Shown here piece after piece: positions 1-7,663 of a stretch of DNA of 39,431 nucleotides. The first letter of the stretch is position 1; every line of letters begins with the position of its first letter. A program made the position numbers and the translations under genes. Origin of the DNA: an uncultured Alphaproteobacteria bacterium (lineage in GTDB: Bacteria; Pseudomonadota; Alphaproteobacteria; RF32; CAG-239); assembly GCA_944391715.1 (NCBI GenBank), contig CALXUP010000013.1, positions 1-39,431 on the forward strand, given 5' to 3'. Below the pieces are notes generated by a model, which saw only the letters and a program-made list of their open reading frames with translations, did no database searches and was not told the DNA's origin.

Positions 1-345
1 CCGCCATTCCATCAGCCGGATTCTGTTTCAAAAGCCTGCCCGGAAATACATTCCATTTCGCAACTCTTTTGAACCTTTCCACCATTCACCTGTCGGATTC
101 TGTTTCAAAAGTTCTGCTCTGGAACATACCCCTTCACAATTCTTTCAAACTTTCTCCGCCGTTCCATCAGCCGGATTCTGTTTCAAAAGCCTGCCCGGAA
201 ATACATTCCATTTCGCAACTCTTTTGAACCTTCTCCACCATTCACCTGTCGGATTCTGTTTCAAAAGTTCCGCTCTGGAACATACCCCTTCACAATTCTT
301 TCAAACTTTCTCCGCCGTTCCATCAACCGGATCTGTTTCAAAGTC
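1..345. repeat. Higher-order tandem repeat, about 155-bp unit made of two 78-bp half units
   Basis: Units begin at 1, 156 and 312 (the last one truncated), and each contains two related half units (1-78, 79-155, 156-234, 235-311). Every half unit carries GGATTCTGTTTCAAAAG near its start and a CTTTTGAA-like or TTTCAAAC segment near its end. In the first half unit, TTCAAAAG can pair with CTTTTGAA about 33 nt downstream. Unit length (155 then 156 bp) is not a multiple of three, so the array is probably non-coding. The array touches the left edge of the window and may extend further. Function unknown. Confidence 0.9.
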
Positions 346-614
346 ATTGCTTTGTTTCTCTGTTTTCAAAAAGCTTTCTACCGTTCTTCCCAAATAGGAA
401 CTTTTGTAAAATGCTATTTTAAAACCAGCTTTTTCAAAACAACTTATTTTGTCTTTGATTTTGATTCTCAATTTCCAAACATCATTGTTTCAAAATTTAA
501 TCGAAGACTAACACGAAAAAAAATAATTACAACAAAACAAAACAAGAACATTGCAATTAATTTTCTTGACAGGCAGATTCTGCAGAGTCGCGCAGATTCC
601 TTAGGTTTCACGCA
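346..614. other. AT-rich intergenic stretch, no gene recognised
   Basis: AT-rich sequence with many T and A runs between the tandem repeat and the rpsT terminator. A 100-codon open frame at 352-654 has no ribosome binding site, low-complexity composition and runs into the rpsT terminator, so I do not call it. In many alphaproteobacteria dnaA or the origin lies on this side of rpsT, but I find no TTATNCACA-type DnaA box here. Confidence 0.5.
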
Positions 615-671
615 TAAAAAAACAGACCCGGAAAACCTCAAGCGGCAAACTTAAGGCAAAACGGATCTGTT
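615..671 (-). terminator. Intrinsic terminator of rpsT
   Basis: Read on the minus strand, AACAGATCCG (671-662) pairs with CGGGTCTGTT (630-621), with one G-U pair, and is followed by a run of seven T. It lies 26 bp beyond the rpsT stop codon. Confidence 0.8.
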
Positions 672-696
672 AAATATTTTCAGAAAATAGGCCTGA

Positions 697-957
697 TTAA
701 AGAGCCTTAATTTTCTTAGAAAGGCGGGAAACCGTACGTGCAGCGGTGTTCATTTTCAAAACGTTTTTACGAACAGCCTTCATCAGTTCGGATTCTGCAA
801 CTTTGAAATGAGCAACGGCAACTTCTTTATTGTTTTCGGCAATAGCAGCTTCGACTTTTTTAACAAAAGTACGAACGCGGCTTCTGCGGGCACCGTTGAT
901 GATGTTTCTTTTATTGTTTCTGTTAATTCTGGTTTTTGCCGATTTATGATTGGCCAT
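697..957 (-). CDS. rpsT: 30S ribosomal protein S20
   Basis: Small-subunit ribosomal protein that binds 16S rRNA during early 30S assembly. The 86-residue length is normal. The start MANHKSAKTRINRNNKRN and the basic helical composition throughout are diagnostic of S20. The gene has its own probable promoter (1005-1034) and a strong terminator just downstream (615-671), so it is likely a single-gene transcription unit. It sits beside an enoyl-CoA hydratase gene and mutM in the same orientation, a neighbourhood common in alphaproteobacteria. AGGAT lies about 8 nt upstream of the ATG. Identification is secure. Confidence 0.97.
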   Translation of the reverse strand: MANHKSAKTRINRNNKRNIINGARRSRVRTFVKKVEAAIAENNKEVAVAHFKVAESELMKAVRKNVLKMNTAARTVSRLSKKIKAL

Positions 958-1004
958 AATTTTTATCCTGTTTCAAATTAAAGTTAACTACAAATTTTGT
1001 AACA

Positions 1005-1034
1005 CTTATAAACTCTAAGCACCGCATAAGTCAA
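1005..1034 (-). promoter_or_regulatory. Predicted sigma70-type promoter of rpsT
   Basis: On the minus strand, TTGACT (1034-1029) and TATAAG (1010-1005) are separated by 18 bp, placing a transcription start about 40 bp before the rpsT start codon. Prediction from consensus only. Confidence 0.55.
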
Positions 1035-1052
1035 TAATAATTTTACAAAAAA

Positions 1053-1823
1053 TTAGCGATTCCGAAAGTTTGGCTGCCGTTTTTCGATAAAAGCCTGCAG
1101 TGATTCGGCAAAATCTTGCGACGAAAGGCATATCTGTCCGTTTTTCCCTTCATAATCGATTCCGTCGTCGATTCCCGTATTTTGAGCGTATTTAACGGAG
1201 TCTTTTGCCAACAGAACGGCTTCTCCCGGCATCGATGCAATTTTCTCGGCGGTTGCCTGAGCGTCTTCAAACAAATTGGCTAGCGGCACGATTCTGCTGA
1301 CGAGTCCGGCTCTTTCGGCTTCTTCGGCATTCATTGCCCGTCCGGTCAAAATCATTTCCATGGCTTTTGCTTTTCCGATTGCCCGGGTCAGCATTTGTGT
1401 TCCGCCAAATCCGGCAATGCAGCCGAGTGTAATTTCCGGCTGTCCGAAACGGGCATTGTCGGCGGCAAGCAAAATATCGCAGGTTGCTGCCAGTTCGCAT
1501 CCGATTCCGAGCGCATAACCGGACACGGCCGCAATCAGGGGCTTCCGGATATTGCGGATTCGTTTAAACGTCTGCCGGTATTCTTCCAAAAAACGCGAGG
1601 ATTCGTTTTTCCGAACGCTGATTTCATTCAGGTCGATTCCGGCGGCAAAAGCTTTTTCGCTGCCCCGCAGAATAACCGCGCCGATTCCCTCGTCCCTGTC
1701 ATAAACCTCAAGCTGTCCGGCAATCTCTTTCAGCATATCCAGACAAACGGCATTCAGAGAGTCGTTGCGGTTAAATGTGATGATACCGACGTTATTTTGT
1801 TCCTGAGCGATGATATATTCCAT
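1053..1823 (-). CDS. Enoyl-CoA hydratase/isomerase (crotonase) family protein
   Basis: Predicted to add water to 2-enoyl-CoA, as in fatty-acid beta-oxidation, or to act on a related acyl-CoA. The 256 residues span a complete crotonase domain. The oxyanion-hole segment is seen near residues 57-65 (KAFAAGIDL). The two acidic residues that act as general acid/base in true hydratases are both present: Glu110 in GIGCELAATCD and Glu130 in FGQPEITLG. The GGTQMLTRAIG signature follows. That pair favours a hydratase over an isomerase, although substrate preference cannot be read from sequence. No acyl-CoA dehydrogenase or thiolase lies nearby. The position between mutM and rpsT is a familiar alphaproteobacterial arrangement. 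The stop codon is 95 bp upstream of rpsT. Confidence 0.9.
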   Translation of the reverse strand: MEYIIAQEQNNVGIITFNRNDSLNAVCLDMLKEIAGQLEVYDRDEGIGAVILRGSEKAFAAGIDLNEISVRKNESSRFLEEYRQTFKRIRNIRKPLIAAVSGYALGIGCELAATCDILLAADNARFGQPEITLGCIAGFGGTQMLTRAIGKAKAMEMILTGRAMNAEEAERAGLVSRIVPLANLFEDAQATAEKIASMPGEAVLLAKDSVKYAQNTGIDDGIDYEGKNGQICLSSQDFAESLQAFIEKRQPNFRNR

Positions 1824-1832
1824 TTTTTCTAC

Positions 1833-2207
1833 CTAATTTTTGCTTTTGACCGTAACATAAACGCGCAGCGGAAAAGCCGATTCTCTGATGATTTCAAGAA
1901 CTTCTCCCTCGCGGTAAAAACTTATTTTTTCTGCCGAATTTTCGGTACACTTCCAACCGAGCTGGGGCAGGGTTTCCTGATAAAATGATTTGACCTTGCC
2001 GAAACGGATTTTATCCGAAGTCAGAACAGCCTCGACCAGACGGCTTTCTTCATTGCCGAAAGAGATGGCATCGTTTTTTTCCTGTTTCAGGCCTTCCATA
2101 ACCGGAACATCTTCCAACCCGTCGATAAAAGTTGCGGCAACGGCCTGTCCGCCGCAAAGGAAAATACCGGCCGCCAAAAGATATTTTAGTTTATTTGCTA
2201 TCGTCAT
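1833..2207 (-). CDS. Small exported protein of unknown function
   Basis: A 124-residue protein with an N-terminal signal peptide (basic start, hydrophobic core to about residue 20, likely cleavage after GGQAVAA), so probably periplasmic. The mature part contains a DVPVMEGL segment and a KSFYQETLPQLGW segment; this pattern recurs, as far as I recall, in short uncharacterised alphaproteobacterial proteins encoded near mutM. No lipobox and no known enzyme motif. The start codon overlaps the mutM stop codon (ATGA at 2207-2204), so it is probably translated by coupling with mutM, and the enoyl-CoA hydratase gene starts 9 bp after its end. Function unknown. Confidence 0.75.
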   Translation of the reverse strand: MTIANKLKYLLAAGIFLCGGQAVAATFIDGLEDVPVMEGLKQEKNDAISFGNEESRLVEAVLTSDKIRFGKVKSFYQETLPQLGWKCTENSAEKISFYREGEVLEIIRESAFPLRVYVTVKSKN

Positions 2208-3043
2208 TTTTGTTTGCTCTCACAATAAAAAGTTGACCTTCCAGTTTGTACGATTTTCCGGATTCCGCCCGTTTGGGCAATATCACAGGTGCATCCCGGA
2301 CAAGGCTGCCCGGTTTTGCCGTAAACGCAATGCATATTTTGAAAATAGCCCAGACTGCCGTCCGGCCGTTTATAGTCATGAATGGTCGATCCTCCGGCCG
2401 CAATGGCTTTTTCCAAAACGGTTCTGGTATTTTTAATCAGAATACCGGTTTCCGCTCTGCTGACTTTATCGGCCGGCCGCAGCGGGGAAATCCCCGACAA
2501 AAACAAAATCTCCGAAGCATAAATATTGCCGATTCCGCAAATAACGTTCTGATCCAGCAAAACGGTTTTGATAGGCGCTTTTTTCTTTTGCAGGATTGCA
2601 AAAAGATAATCTTTGTTCAGCTCTTTGGCAAAAGGATCTGTTCCGACATGCTTAAACAACGGATTCGCAGACAGCTCCGGCGTTTTGCAATATGTCAGCA
2701 GCCCAAACCGCCGGGTATCGTTATAAATCACGCAGCCGGCCGCCGTTTCAATAACCACATGGTCATGCTTGTCCAAAATTTCCGGCCGTTTGTCGGAGAT
2801 TTTTATCTTTCCGCTCATTCCCATATGCCAAATTATGCTCAAACCGTTATCCAGGTCGATAACAATGTATTTTGCCTTCCGTCTGTAGCCGGTAATTTCC
2901 GCACCGCTGATTTTTGCGGCAAAGTCATCCGGAATTTTTTGCCGGAGCCGGTTGTTGCGTACGGAAACATTGATTATATGAGTCTTGCCGATACCTCTGG
3001 CAAGGGCTTGCATCATTGTTTCGACTTCCGGCAGCTCGGGCAT
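2204..3043 (-). CDS. mutM: Formamidopyrimidine-DNA glycosylase (MutM/Fpg)
   Basis: Base-excision repair enzyme that removes 8-oxoguanine and formamidopyrimidines and nicks the abasic site. The mature N-terminus PELPEVET supplies the catalytic proline and glutamate. The WHMGMSGK segment, NDTRRFG and the ICGIGNIYASEILF helix-two-turn-helix are all present, and 279 residues is a typical length. The C-terminal zinc-finger region is odd. It has an extra cysteine-rich run (PCPGCTCDI), but the last canonical cysteine is missing: the end reads FYCESKQK where the family has FYCxxCQ. First in a tight minus-strand cluster with the small exported protein and enoyl-CoA hydratase genes, and divergent from the UbiB-like gene 39 bp away. 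Confidence 0.95.
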   Translation of the reverse strand: MPELPEVETMMQALARGIGKTHIINVSVRNNRLRQKIPDDFAAKISGAEITGYRRKAKYIVIDLDNGLSIIWHMGMSGKIKISDKRPEILDKHDHVVIETAAGCVIYNDTRRFGLLTYCKTPELSANPLFKHVGTDPFAKELNKDYLFAILQKKKAPIKTVLLDQNVICGIGNIYASEILFLSGISPLRPADKVSRAETGILIKNTRTVLEKAIAAGGSTIHDYKRPDGSLGYFQNMHCVYGKTGQPCPGCTCDIAQTGGIRKIVQTGRSTFYCESKQK

Positions 3044-3082
3044 TTTAACCTCTTTTTAATCCAAATCTGCGAGTATTATAAA

Positions 3083-4195
3083 ATGATAAATAAATTTTTA
3101 CAATTCATAAAAAAACAGCGGTTAGCAATCCTTTTGGCCCGGTTTGACTGCCTGTTCGTCATTTCCGGCCTGCAGACTTTCAAATATGCGTTTCCTTGGA
3201 TAAAACTTTTCCGCCGCAAACGGCCGGGAGATAAAACCGAGCGCTTGCGCAATTTTTTAATGACCGTTCAAAATCCTTTGTTTTTTGCCGTTTATGAAGA
3301 GGCTGCCTCCCGTCAGGATATTTTTGCTGCGCCGGTTTATGTCTTTCCGGAAGACGAACGGCAGTTTGCCGGTGATGAATTGTACAAAAGGTCGGCCGCT
3401 TCTGAAGACAAAAATTTTTACCGCTCCCTGCTGCGTGAAATTGTCCGCCGCGATTATCCCGAATTGCGGGAACAGTATAAAGTTTTTGAACGCCGGCTCG
3501 ATACGATTTACGATATGAGATTCCTTGCCTCGGAAATGGAGCTTGTGTGCGAAGCCGTTTCCGGATTCGCCGGCTTTTGCCCCTATGAAGTCGACTGGCT
3601 TAAAACAACCAGGGAAAAACTTTGCCTGTCGTTTGAATATCCGGCTCGCTCCAAAAGGATTCTGAAACCGCGGGAACAGGAAAATCTTTCCCGTTTGTTT
3701 GTTTATATGTTTTTTGAAAAGTCGCTTTTTGTGTCTTATTGGCGCAGCCTGTGCGTCGGTGATCATTCTCAGGTTTCTTTTCTGGATTTTGATGCCGTTT
3801 ACCCGGTAACGCCGGAGCTGAAAAAATATTTGCTCCGTTTTGTGCAAAATCAGCAAAATCCGCATCGTCCGGAAGAATATAAATTGCGGCGCGCCATAAT
3901 GGTTTTGCAGGAATTCTGCCCGGATATAAATATTTTTGCCGCCTGGGATGAATATTTAAATCCGGCCGATTTTTCGCCGCGTGTCCGTTCGGATAATGAC
4001 AATCTGCTGGCTCAGCTGAAGAACGGCGGATTCGATCTTGGGCAGTATCAGCCGGTCGAGCTGCAGTCTCCTGAAGAACTTTCTTATCTTCTGCAGCCGC
4101 AAAATCTTAAAAAAGGCGCGCGGTTTCGCAAATCCTCAATAGTCTACTGGGGGCCGCTGGCCGTTTTGTTTTATGTGTTGCTGAACTATTTTTAA
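3083..4195 (+). CDS. Divergent UbiB/ABC1-like protein lacking kinase motifs
   Basis: A 370-residue protein from the ATG at 3083; the frame stays open upstream, but only antisense to mutM. The layout follows the UbiB family. The N-terminus LARFDCLF and RRKRPGDKTERLRNFL resembles the start of alphaproteobacterial UbiB. VQNPLFFAVYEEAASRQDIF sits where UbiB has GPxFIKLGQxLSxRPD. VSFLDFDAVYPVTPELKKYL sits where it has the DFGxxGxL segment. A C-terminal hydrophobic helix (WGPLAVLFYVLLNYF) matches the UbiB membrane anchor. The KxGQ motif and the HADxHPGN motif are absent, and the protein is shorter than UbiB (about 500 residues). The location beside mutM matches the usual ubiB-ubiE-mutM neighbourhood. 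My inference is a decayed or pseudokinase UbiB homologue; if that is wrong, it is an unknown membrane-anchored protein. Confidence 0.5.
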   Translation: MINKFLQFIKKQRLAILLARFDCLFVISGLQTFKYAFPWIKLFRRKRPGDKTERLRNFLMTVQNPLFFAVYEEAASRQDIFAAPVYVFPEDERQFAGDELYKRSAASEDKNFYRSLLREIVRRDYPELREQYKVFERRLDTIYDMRFLASEMELVCEAVSGFAGFCPYEVDWLKTTREKLCLSFEYPARSKRILKPREQENLSRLFVYMFFEKSLFVSYWRSLCVGDHSQVSFLDFDAVYPVTPELKKYLLRFVQNQQNPHRPEEYKLRRAIMVLQEFCPDINIFAAWDEYLNPADFSPRVRSDNDNLLAQLKNGGFDLGQYQPVELQSPEELSYLLQPQNLKKGARFRKSSIVYWGPLAVLFYVLLNYF

Positions 4196-4270
4196 TAAAA
4201 TTTTCGTTGTTATCTTGGCGCTGATGGTTTATAAACATCGTTTATGTAACCGCAAGCAAATTTGAAAGCC

Positions 4271-4834
4271 ATGATAAAGAAGACCAAAAGAACCCGTAAA
4301 TATTTTGCGCCTCAGAACGAGGAAAGCGTCAGACGCCGCTGTGATCATCCCGGTTGCAACAAATACGGAGAATATCGTGCGCCCAAAGACCGCAGTCTGA
4401 AAGAATATTACTGGTTTTGTCTGGAACACGTTCAGGAATATAACGCCAAATGGAACTATTACGACGGTGAGGACGAGGGCGAGTCGCCGAAAGAAGAAGC
4501 GGAGCGCCGCCGCCGGTTCAGCTTTAAAAATTTCGGTTCCCGCGTCAAATATAATTTCGGATACGACTTTGTCGAGTTTCCCGACGGCTTGTTCGGTGAA
4601 AAATCTTTTGCCGGTTATGATGAAGAAGACATATATCTGAGCGAAGAAGAACGAAAATATTTAAAAATCCTTGAAATGAAAGCCACGGAATTAAGTCTTC
4701 CCGCCTTAAAAAGGCAATATAAAAAGCTGGTCAAAAAATATCATCCCGATTTGAACCGGGAAGACAAAGACGCTGAGGAGAACTTCAAGCAGCTTTCGGC
4801 GGCTTATAAACATTTTGTAAAAAGGCTGTCATAA
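4271..4834 (+). CDS. J-domain (DnaJ-like) protein with N-terminal zinc-binding segment
   Basis: Co-chaperone-type protein expected to stimulate an Hsp70 (DnaK) ATPase. The C-terminal J-domain (about residues 125-187) contains KLVKKYHPDLNRED with the essential HPD triad. The N-terminal part has RRCDHPGCNKYGEYRAPK followed by YYWFCLEHVQEYNAKWNYY, a Cys/His cluster typical of a short alphaproteobacterial J-protein family. It lacks the Gly/Phe and substrate-binding domains of DnaJ, so substrates are unknown. A TTG at 4262 is an alternative start adding three residues; neither start has a strong ribosome binding site. A terminator follows at 4902-4933. Confidence 0.85.
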   Translation: MIKKTKRTRKYFAPQNEESVRRRCDHPGCNKYGEYRAPKDRSLKEYYWFCLEHVQEYNAKWNYYDGEDEGESPKEEAERRRRFSFKNFGSRVKYNFGYDFVEFPDGLFGEKSFAGYDEEDIYLSEEERKYLKILEMKATELSLPALKRQYKKLVKKYHPDLNREDKDAEENFKQLSAAYKHFVKRLS

Positions 4835-4901
4835 ATTTTTGGGGGTTAAAAATCTGTCCCGCGCGGATAATGCGGAATTTTTTGAGAGAGAGTTCCCTTA
4901 T

Positions 4902-4933
4902 ATCAGGAAAAAAGAAATTCCTGATTTTTTTAT
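4902..4933 (+). terminator. Intrinsic terminator after the J-domain gene
   Basis: ATCAGGAA (4902-4909) pairs with TTCCTGAT (4918-4925) and is followed by an eight-T run. It overlaps the 3' end of the convergent gene at 4930. Confidence 0.75.
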
Positions 4934-5772
4934 TTTTGAATATCTGACCAGCGGACGTTTTGTTTCATCTGCCGGGCAATTTCGGCCTCTTTCTTTTTAT
5001 CTTTGCCGACTGCTTTCTGCGGATTTTTGATTGTCTTTCCCTTAACGTCAATACGTCCGGTTTTTTTCAGAATCAAGCGGGCGGTTTCCTGGGCCGAACG
5101 TTTCTTTTCGCCGATATTGGCCACATCGTCGACCTTCATGCCCTCCAGCGATTTTTCACCGGCAAACATCTTGACCTGCTTGGCACCGTTTAAAAGCTTA
5201 AGGGCTTTCTCGTCCTTAATCATATGGCCTTTAAGTTTGAGTTTCTTTCTCAAATCTTCGTTAATAGCTTTGCTGGTAAAGTCGGTATTGACGGCAAGCT
5301 CCTGAAAGTTCTGAGACATGACTCTTTTGTCCAAACCCTTCATTCCGTTATCTTTCATCAGTTTGTTTGCCTGCAGCAAAGCATTGATCTTGCCTGTTTC
5401 CTGGTTCAGATTCATCATCTGCCGCGTTTCCTGATTGCGGATAAACTGTTTTTCTTCGTCGGCAAGGGCGCTCATCAACGAACTTTCTTTTTTTCCTTCA
5501 TCAAAAGAATGAAACATCTGAATGTTGACATAGCTGTAGCTGTCTTCATCTTCGTCTTCTTCGTCATAAACGTCTTTGATTCTTTTTCTGATTTTGATAA
5601 GGCCGTTGGGAAGGGAGATATTGCCGGGAGTGAAACGCCGTAAGCCGGAATTTTTATCTTTTCGGCTTTCTGCGACGGCCCTGGCAACGTTGGTTTTAAG
5701 AGTTAGTCTTTCGTTGAAATCAAATCCTGTTTTTTTCCATTCCAAGTTGGAATTAGATGATTTGTCATTCAT
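4930..5772 (-). CDS. Hypothetical charged protein
   Basis: A 280-residue protein that I do not recognise. I start it at the ATG at 5772, which has AAGGGG about 10 nt upstream; the open frame continues 29 codons further upstream without a ribosome binding site. It has no signal peptide or membrane segment. It is very rich in Lys, Glu, Asp and Asn, with an acidic run (YDEEDEDEDSYSY) near residues 70-83, a glutamine/asparagine-rich middle predicted to be helical, and a basic C-terminus ending RQMKQNVRWSDIQK. It could be a cytosolic, nucleic-acid-associated or unstructured adaptor protein. It lies just downstream of the DivL-like gene on the same strand (gap 124 bp). Confidence 0.6.
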   Translation of the reverse strand: MNDKSSNSNLEWKKTGFDFNERLTLKTNVARAVAESRKDKNSGLRRFTPGNISLPNGLIKIRKRIKDVYDEEDEDEDSYSYVNIQMFHSFDEGKKESSLMSALADEEKQFIRNQETRQMMNLNQETGKINALLQANKLMKDNGMKGLDKRVMSQNFQELAVNTDFTSKAINEDLRKKLKLKGHMIKDEKALKLLNGAKQVKMFAGEKSLEGMKVDDVANIGEKKRSAQETARLILKKTGRIDVKGKTIKNPQKAVGKDKKKEAEIARQMKQNVRWSDIQK

Positions 5773-5896
5773 TCTGTTTTTTCCCCTTAAATTTTGTAGC
5801 TTTAACAAAGAGTTTTCCGCTACGGTTATAAATTTGACACAAAATGTCTTTTCTGTCAACTTTTTCTGTTCGTCTTGGGCAAATTTTTAAAGAAAT

Positions 5897-7576
5897 CTAT
5901 AATTTTTGGTATGTAATCATAATAGAATCATCCGGAAGAGTTTTGGATAATACGGCAATATGTTCGCCGTCGTCTCTGACTAATTCTATTTTGGGCGTCG
6001 TAACGTCGATGATATGCTCCAGAATATCTTCTTTGAGTTGTTTCCAGTCCTCGGCTTTTCTAAAAAACGGACGCTGCGACTCGATTAATTCGGAAATTCC
6101 GGGCTGGTGCTTCAGGAAAGATTCCTCAACTTTCCATAACTTTATATAAGCTTCATTATAAAAATTTAAACGCCCGTCGGAAGAAAAAATAACAACGGCG
6201 TCAAACAAATTGTTCAGACTTTCTTTCTGTACCAGTTTCAAAAGGTTATAGGCGCGGGTTGTTGCCAGATTGTCGGAAACGTCTTCATAAGCAAATACCA
6301 AACCACCGAGAGGATTGGGAGAACGCACGCGGCGCAAAGTTCTTCCGTCCGGCAGAAAAAGATAATCGTTCTGAGGCTCTATAATGGAAGAGAAGGCCTT
6401 TTGTTCGGCATCCTTAAAAGCGCTCAAATCGGTAACTTCCGGCAAAAGCTTTTTCTCATGCAGCATATCCAGAAACATCGCATAAGTCGGCTGGCTTTCA
6501 AGCCATTCCGGCTCAAGTTTCCAAAGCGTGCCGAATGCGTTGTTGTATGAAGACAAAATAAATTTGCTGTCAAAAACGGCAAAAGCCTTGTCCAAAGCCC
6601 CCAAAATCTCAAGCTGTGTTCCCTGATGCGCCTTCAAATCGCGTTTCAGGCTGTCAAGTTCCGTCCGGTCAATAAGCGCCCCGGCCGTGCAAATCTGATT
6701 AAGATCCTGCTCAAAATGAAAAGGCGTCTCGTAAGCCTCCATACACAGGCGCTCACCGTTTTTGATAACCGTAACCAGATGGCTTTGCGGCCTGTTGGCG
6801 CTGCGGGCTTCCTGTGCCAGGGATTTCGAAATGCTTTCGCCGGTAACGTTATTGATTTCAATGCCTTCACCTAAGACCTCCGCCGGATTGTTGACGTTAA
6901 CAAAATCCATATATTTTTTGTTGATGATTTCCAAGGCCAGACTTTCGTTTCTCAGCCAGACCGGATAGGGGATATTGTTGATGAGATCCTCATATTTTCT
7001 AACCTGGCGCAACGCCGTATTTTTATCCAGTTCGAGCTTGGCAATCCGGTTGATTTCAAAACTGATGTCGCGAAACCAGATCATATCGCAATAGGTATTG
7101 CCGTCCAGACCGTTGATTTTTGAACCGGAAAGCCTCAAGCGTTTGGGCGGGTTTTTCAGCTCAAAATCATCTTCAAAAGAAACGCCGTCTTCTCTGAGCA
7201 GTTCAACATATTTCAAAATCTTTTTGGCATCGTCTTTATAAAAATTTTTCAAAATATCTTCAAAAGAGGCGGATGTTCCCTGCGGCATATTCATAATCAC
7301 GGCCAACCGTCGGGAACAATGTTCAACAATGCTTTGGCGCGGGTCGTTAACGTTTTCGTCCGGATAAACAAAAGCAAAATAGCCGTCCTTTGAGGCATAA
7401 AGCGTTTCGGCATAACGCTCGCGGTCACGGTTCAAAAAATAGTTACGCTGATGCGCTTTGAGGACTTTGAGGCTCAAAACGCAAAGCATAATCAGCATTG
7501 CCAGAAAAACGCCGCCCAGAACATACCAGAATTCCGGCGCCGCATAAAACATATCTATCAGAAGATTTTTATTCAT
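5897..7576 (-). CDS. DivL-like membrane-anchored multi-PAS protein without a kinase domain
   Basis: A 559-residue protein from the ATG at 7576. One transmembrane helix (about residues 14-38, WYVLGGVFLAMLIMLCVL) is followed by about four PAS-like modules (roughly 50-170, 185-300, 320-430 and 450-555). Repeated AxFDSxxxLxxYNxAFxxLW-type segments (AVFDSKFILSSYNNAFGTLW; VIFSSDGRLNFYNEAYIKLW) are characteristic of the PAS type in alphaproteobacterial DivL-like sensors. It stops with DDSIMITYQKL, the point where DivL-family proteins continue into DVTD and then the HisKA/HATPase domains. No kinase sequence is visible in any frame downstream. It may act as a sensory scaffold, or be a truncated remnant. 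DivL in Caulobacter works in the CckA/CtrA pathway; that role here is inference. Confidence 0.6.
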   Translation of the reverse strand: MNKNLLIDMFYAAPEFWYVLGGVFLAMLIMLCVLSLKVLKAHQRNYFLNRDRERYAETLYASKDGYFAFVYPDENVNDPRQSIVEHCSRRLAVIMNMPQGTSASFEDILKNFYKDDAKKILKYVELLREDGVSFEDDFELKNPPKRLRLSGSKINGLDGNTYCDMIWFRDISFEINRIAKLELDKNTALRQVRKYEDLINNIPYPVWLRNESLALEIINKKYMDFVNVNNPAEVLGEGIEINNVTGESISKSLAQEARSANRPQSHLVTVIKNGERLCMEAYETPFHFEQDLNQICTAGALIDRTELDSLKRDLKAHQGTQLEILGALDKAFAVFDSKFILSSYNNAFGTLWKLEPEWLESQPTYAMFLDMLHEKKLLPEVTDLSAFKDAEQKAFSSIIEPQNDYLFLPDGRTLRRVRSPNPLGGLVFAYEDVSDNLATTRAYNLLKLVQKESLNNLFDAVVIFSSDGRLNFYNEAYIKLWKVEESFLKHQPGISELIESQRPFFRKAEDWKQLKEDILEHIIDVTTPKIELVRDDGEHIAVLSKTLPDDSIMITYQKL

Positions 7577-7663
7577 TTTTTCACACAAAAGCCATTGTTT
7601 ATTTTGCGATTCTATAATATAAAATAACATTTGAGAAATGTAATTTTTAAGGAAGTGGAAAAA

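Noticed and set aside
346..614. Replication origin next to rpsT
   Set aside because: AT-rich and suggestive by gene order, but no TTATNCACA-type DnaA box was found and no dnaA gene is visible.
352..654. 100-codon open frame left of rpsT
   Set aside because: No ribosome binding site, low-complexity AT-rich composition, and the frame runs through the rpsT terminator.
2246..3082. 649-codon version of the UbiB-like gene starting at 2246
   Set aside because: The upstream 279 codons are antisense to mutM; the ATG at 3083 begins where UbiB-like sequence begins.
5773..5896. Frameshifted kinase domain of the DivL-like gene
   Set aside because: Reading downstream of the stop in all frames gives no HisKA or HATPase motif before the next gene.
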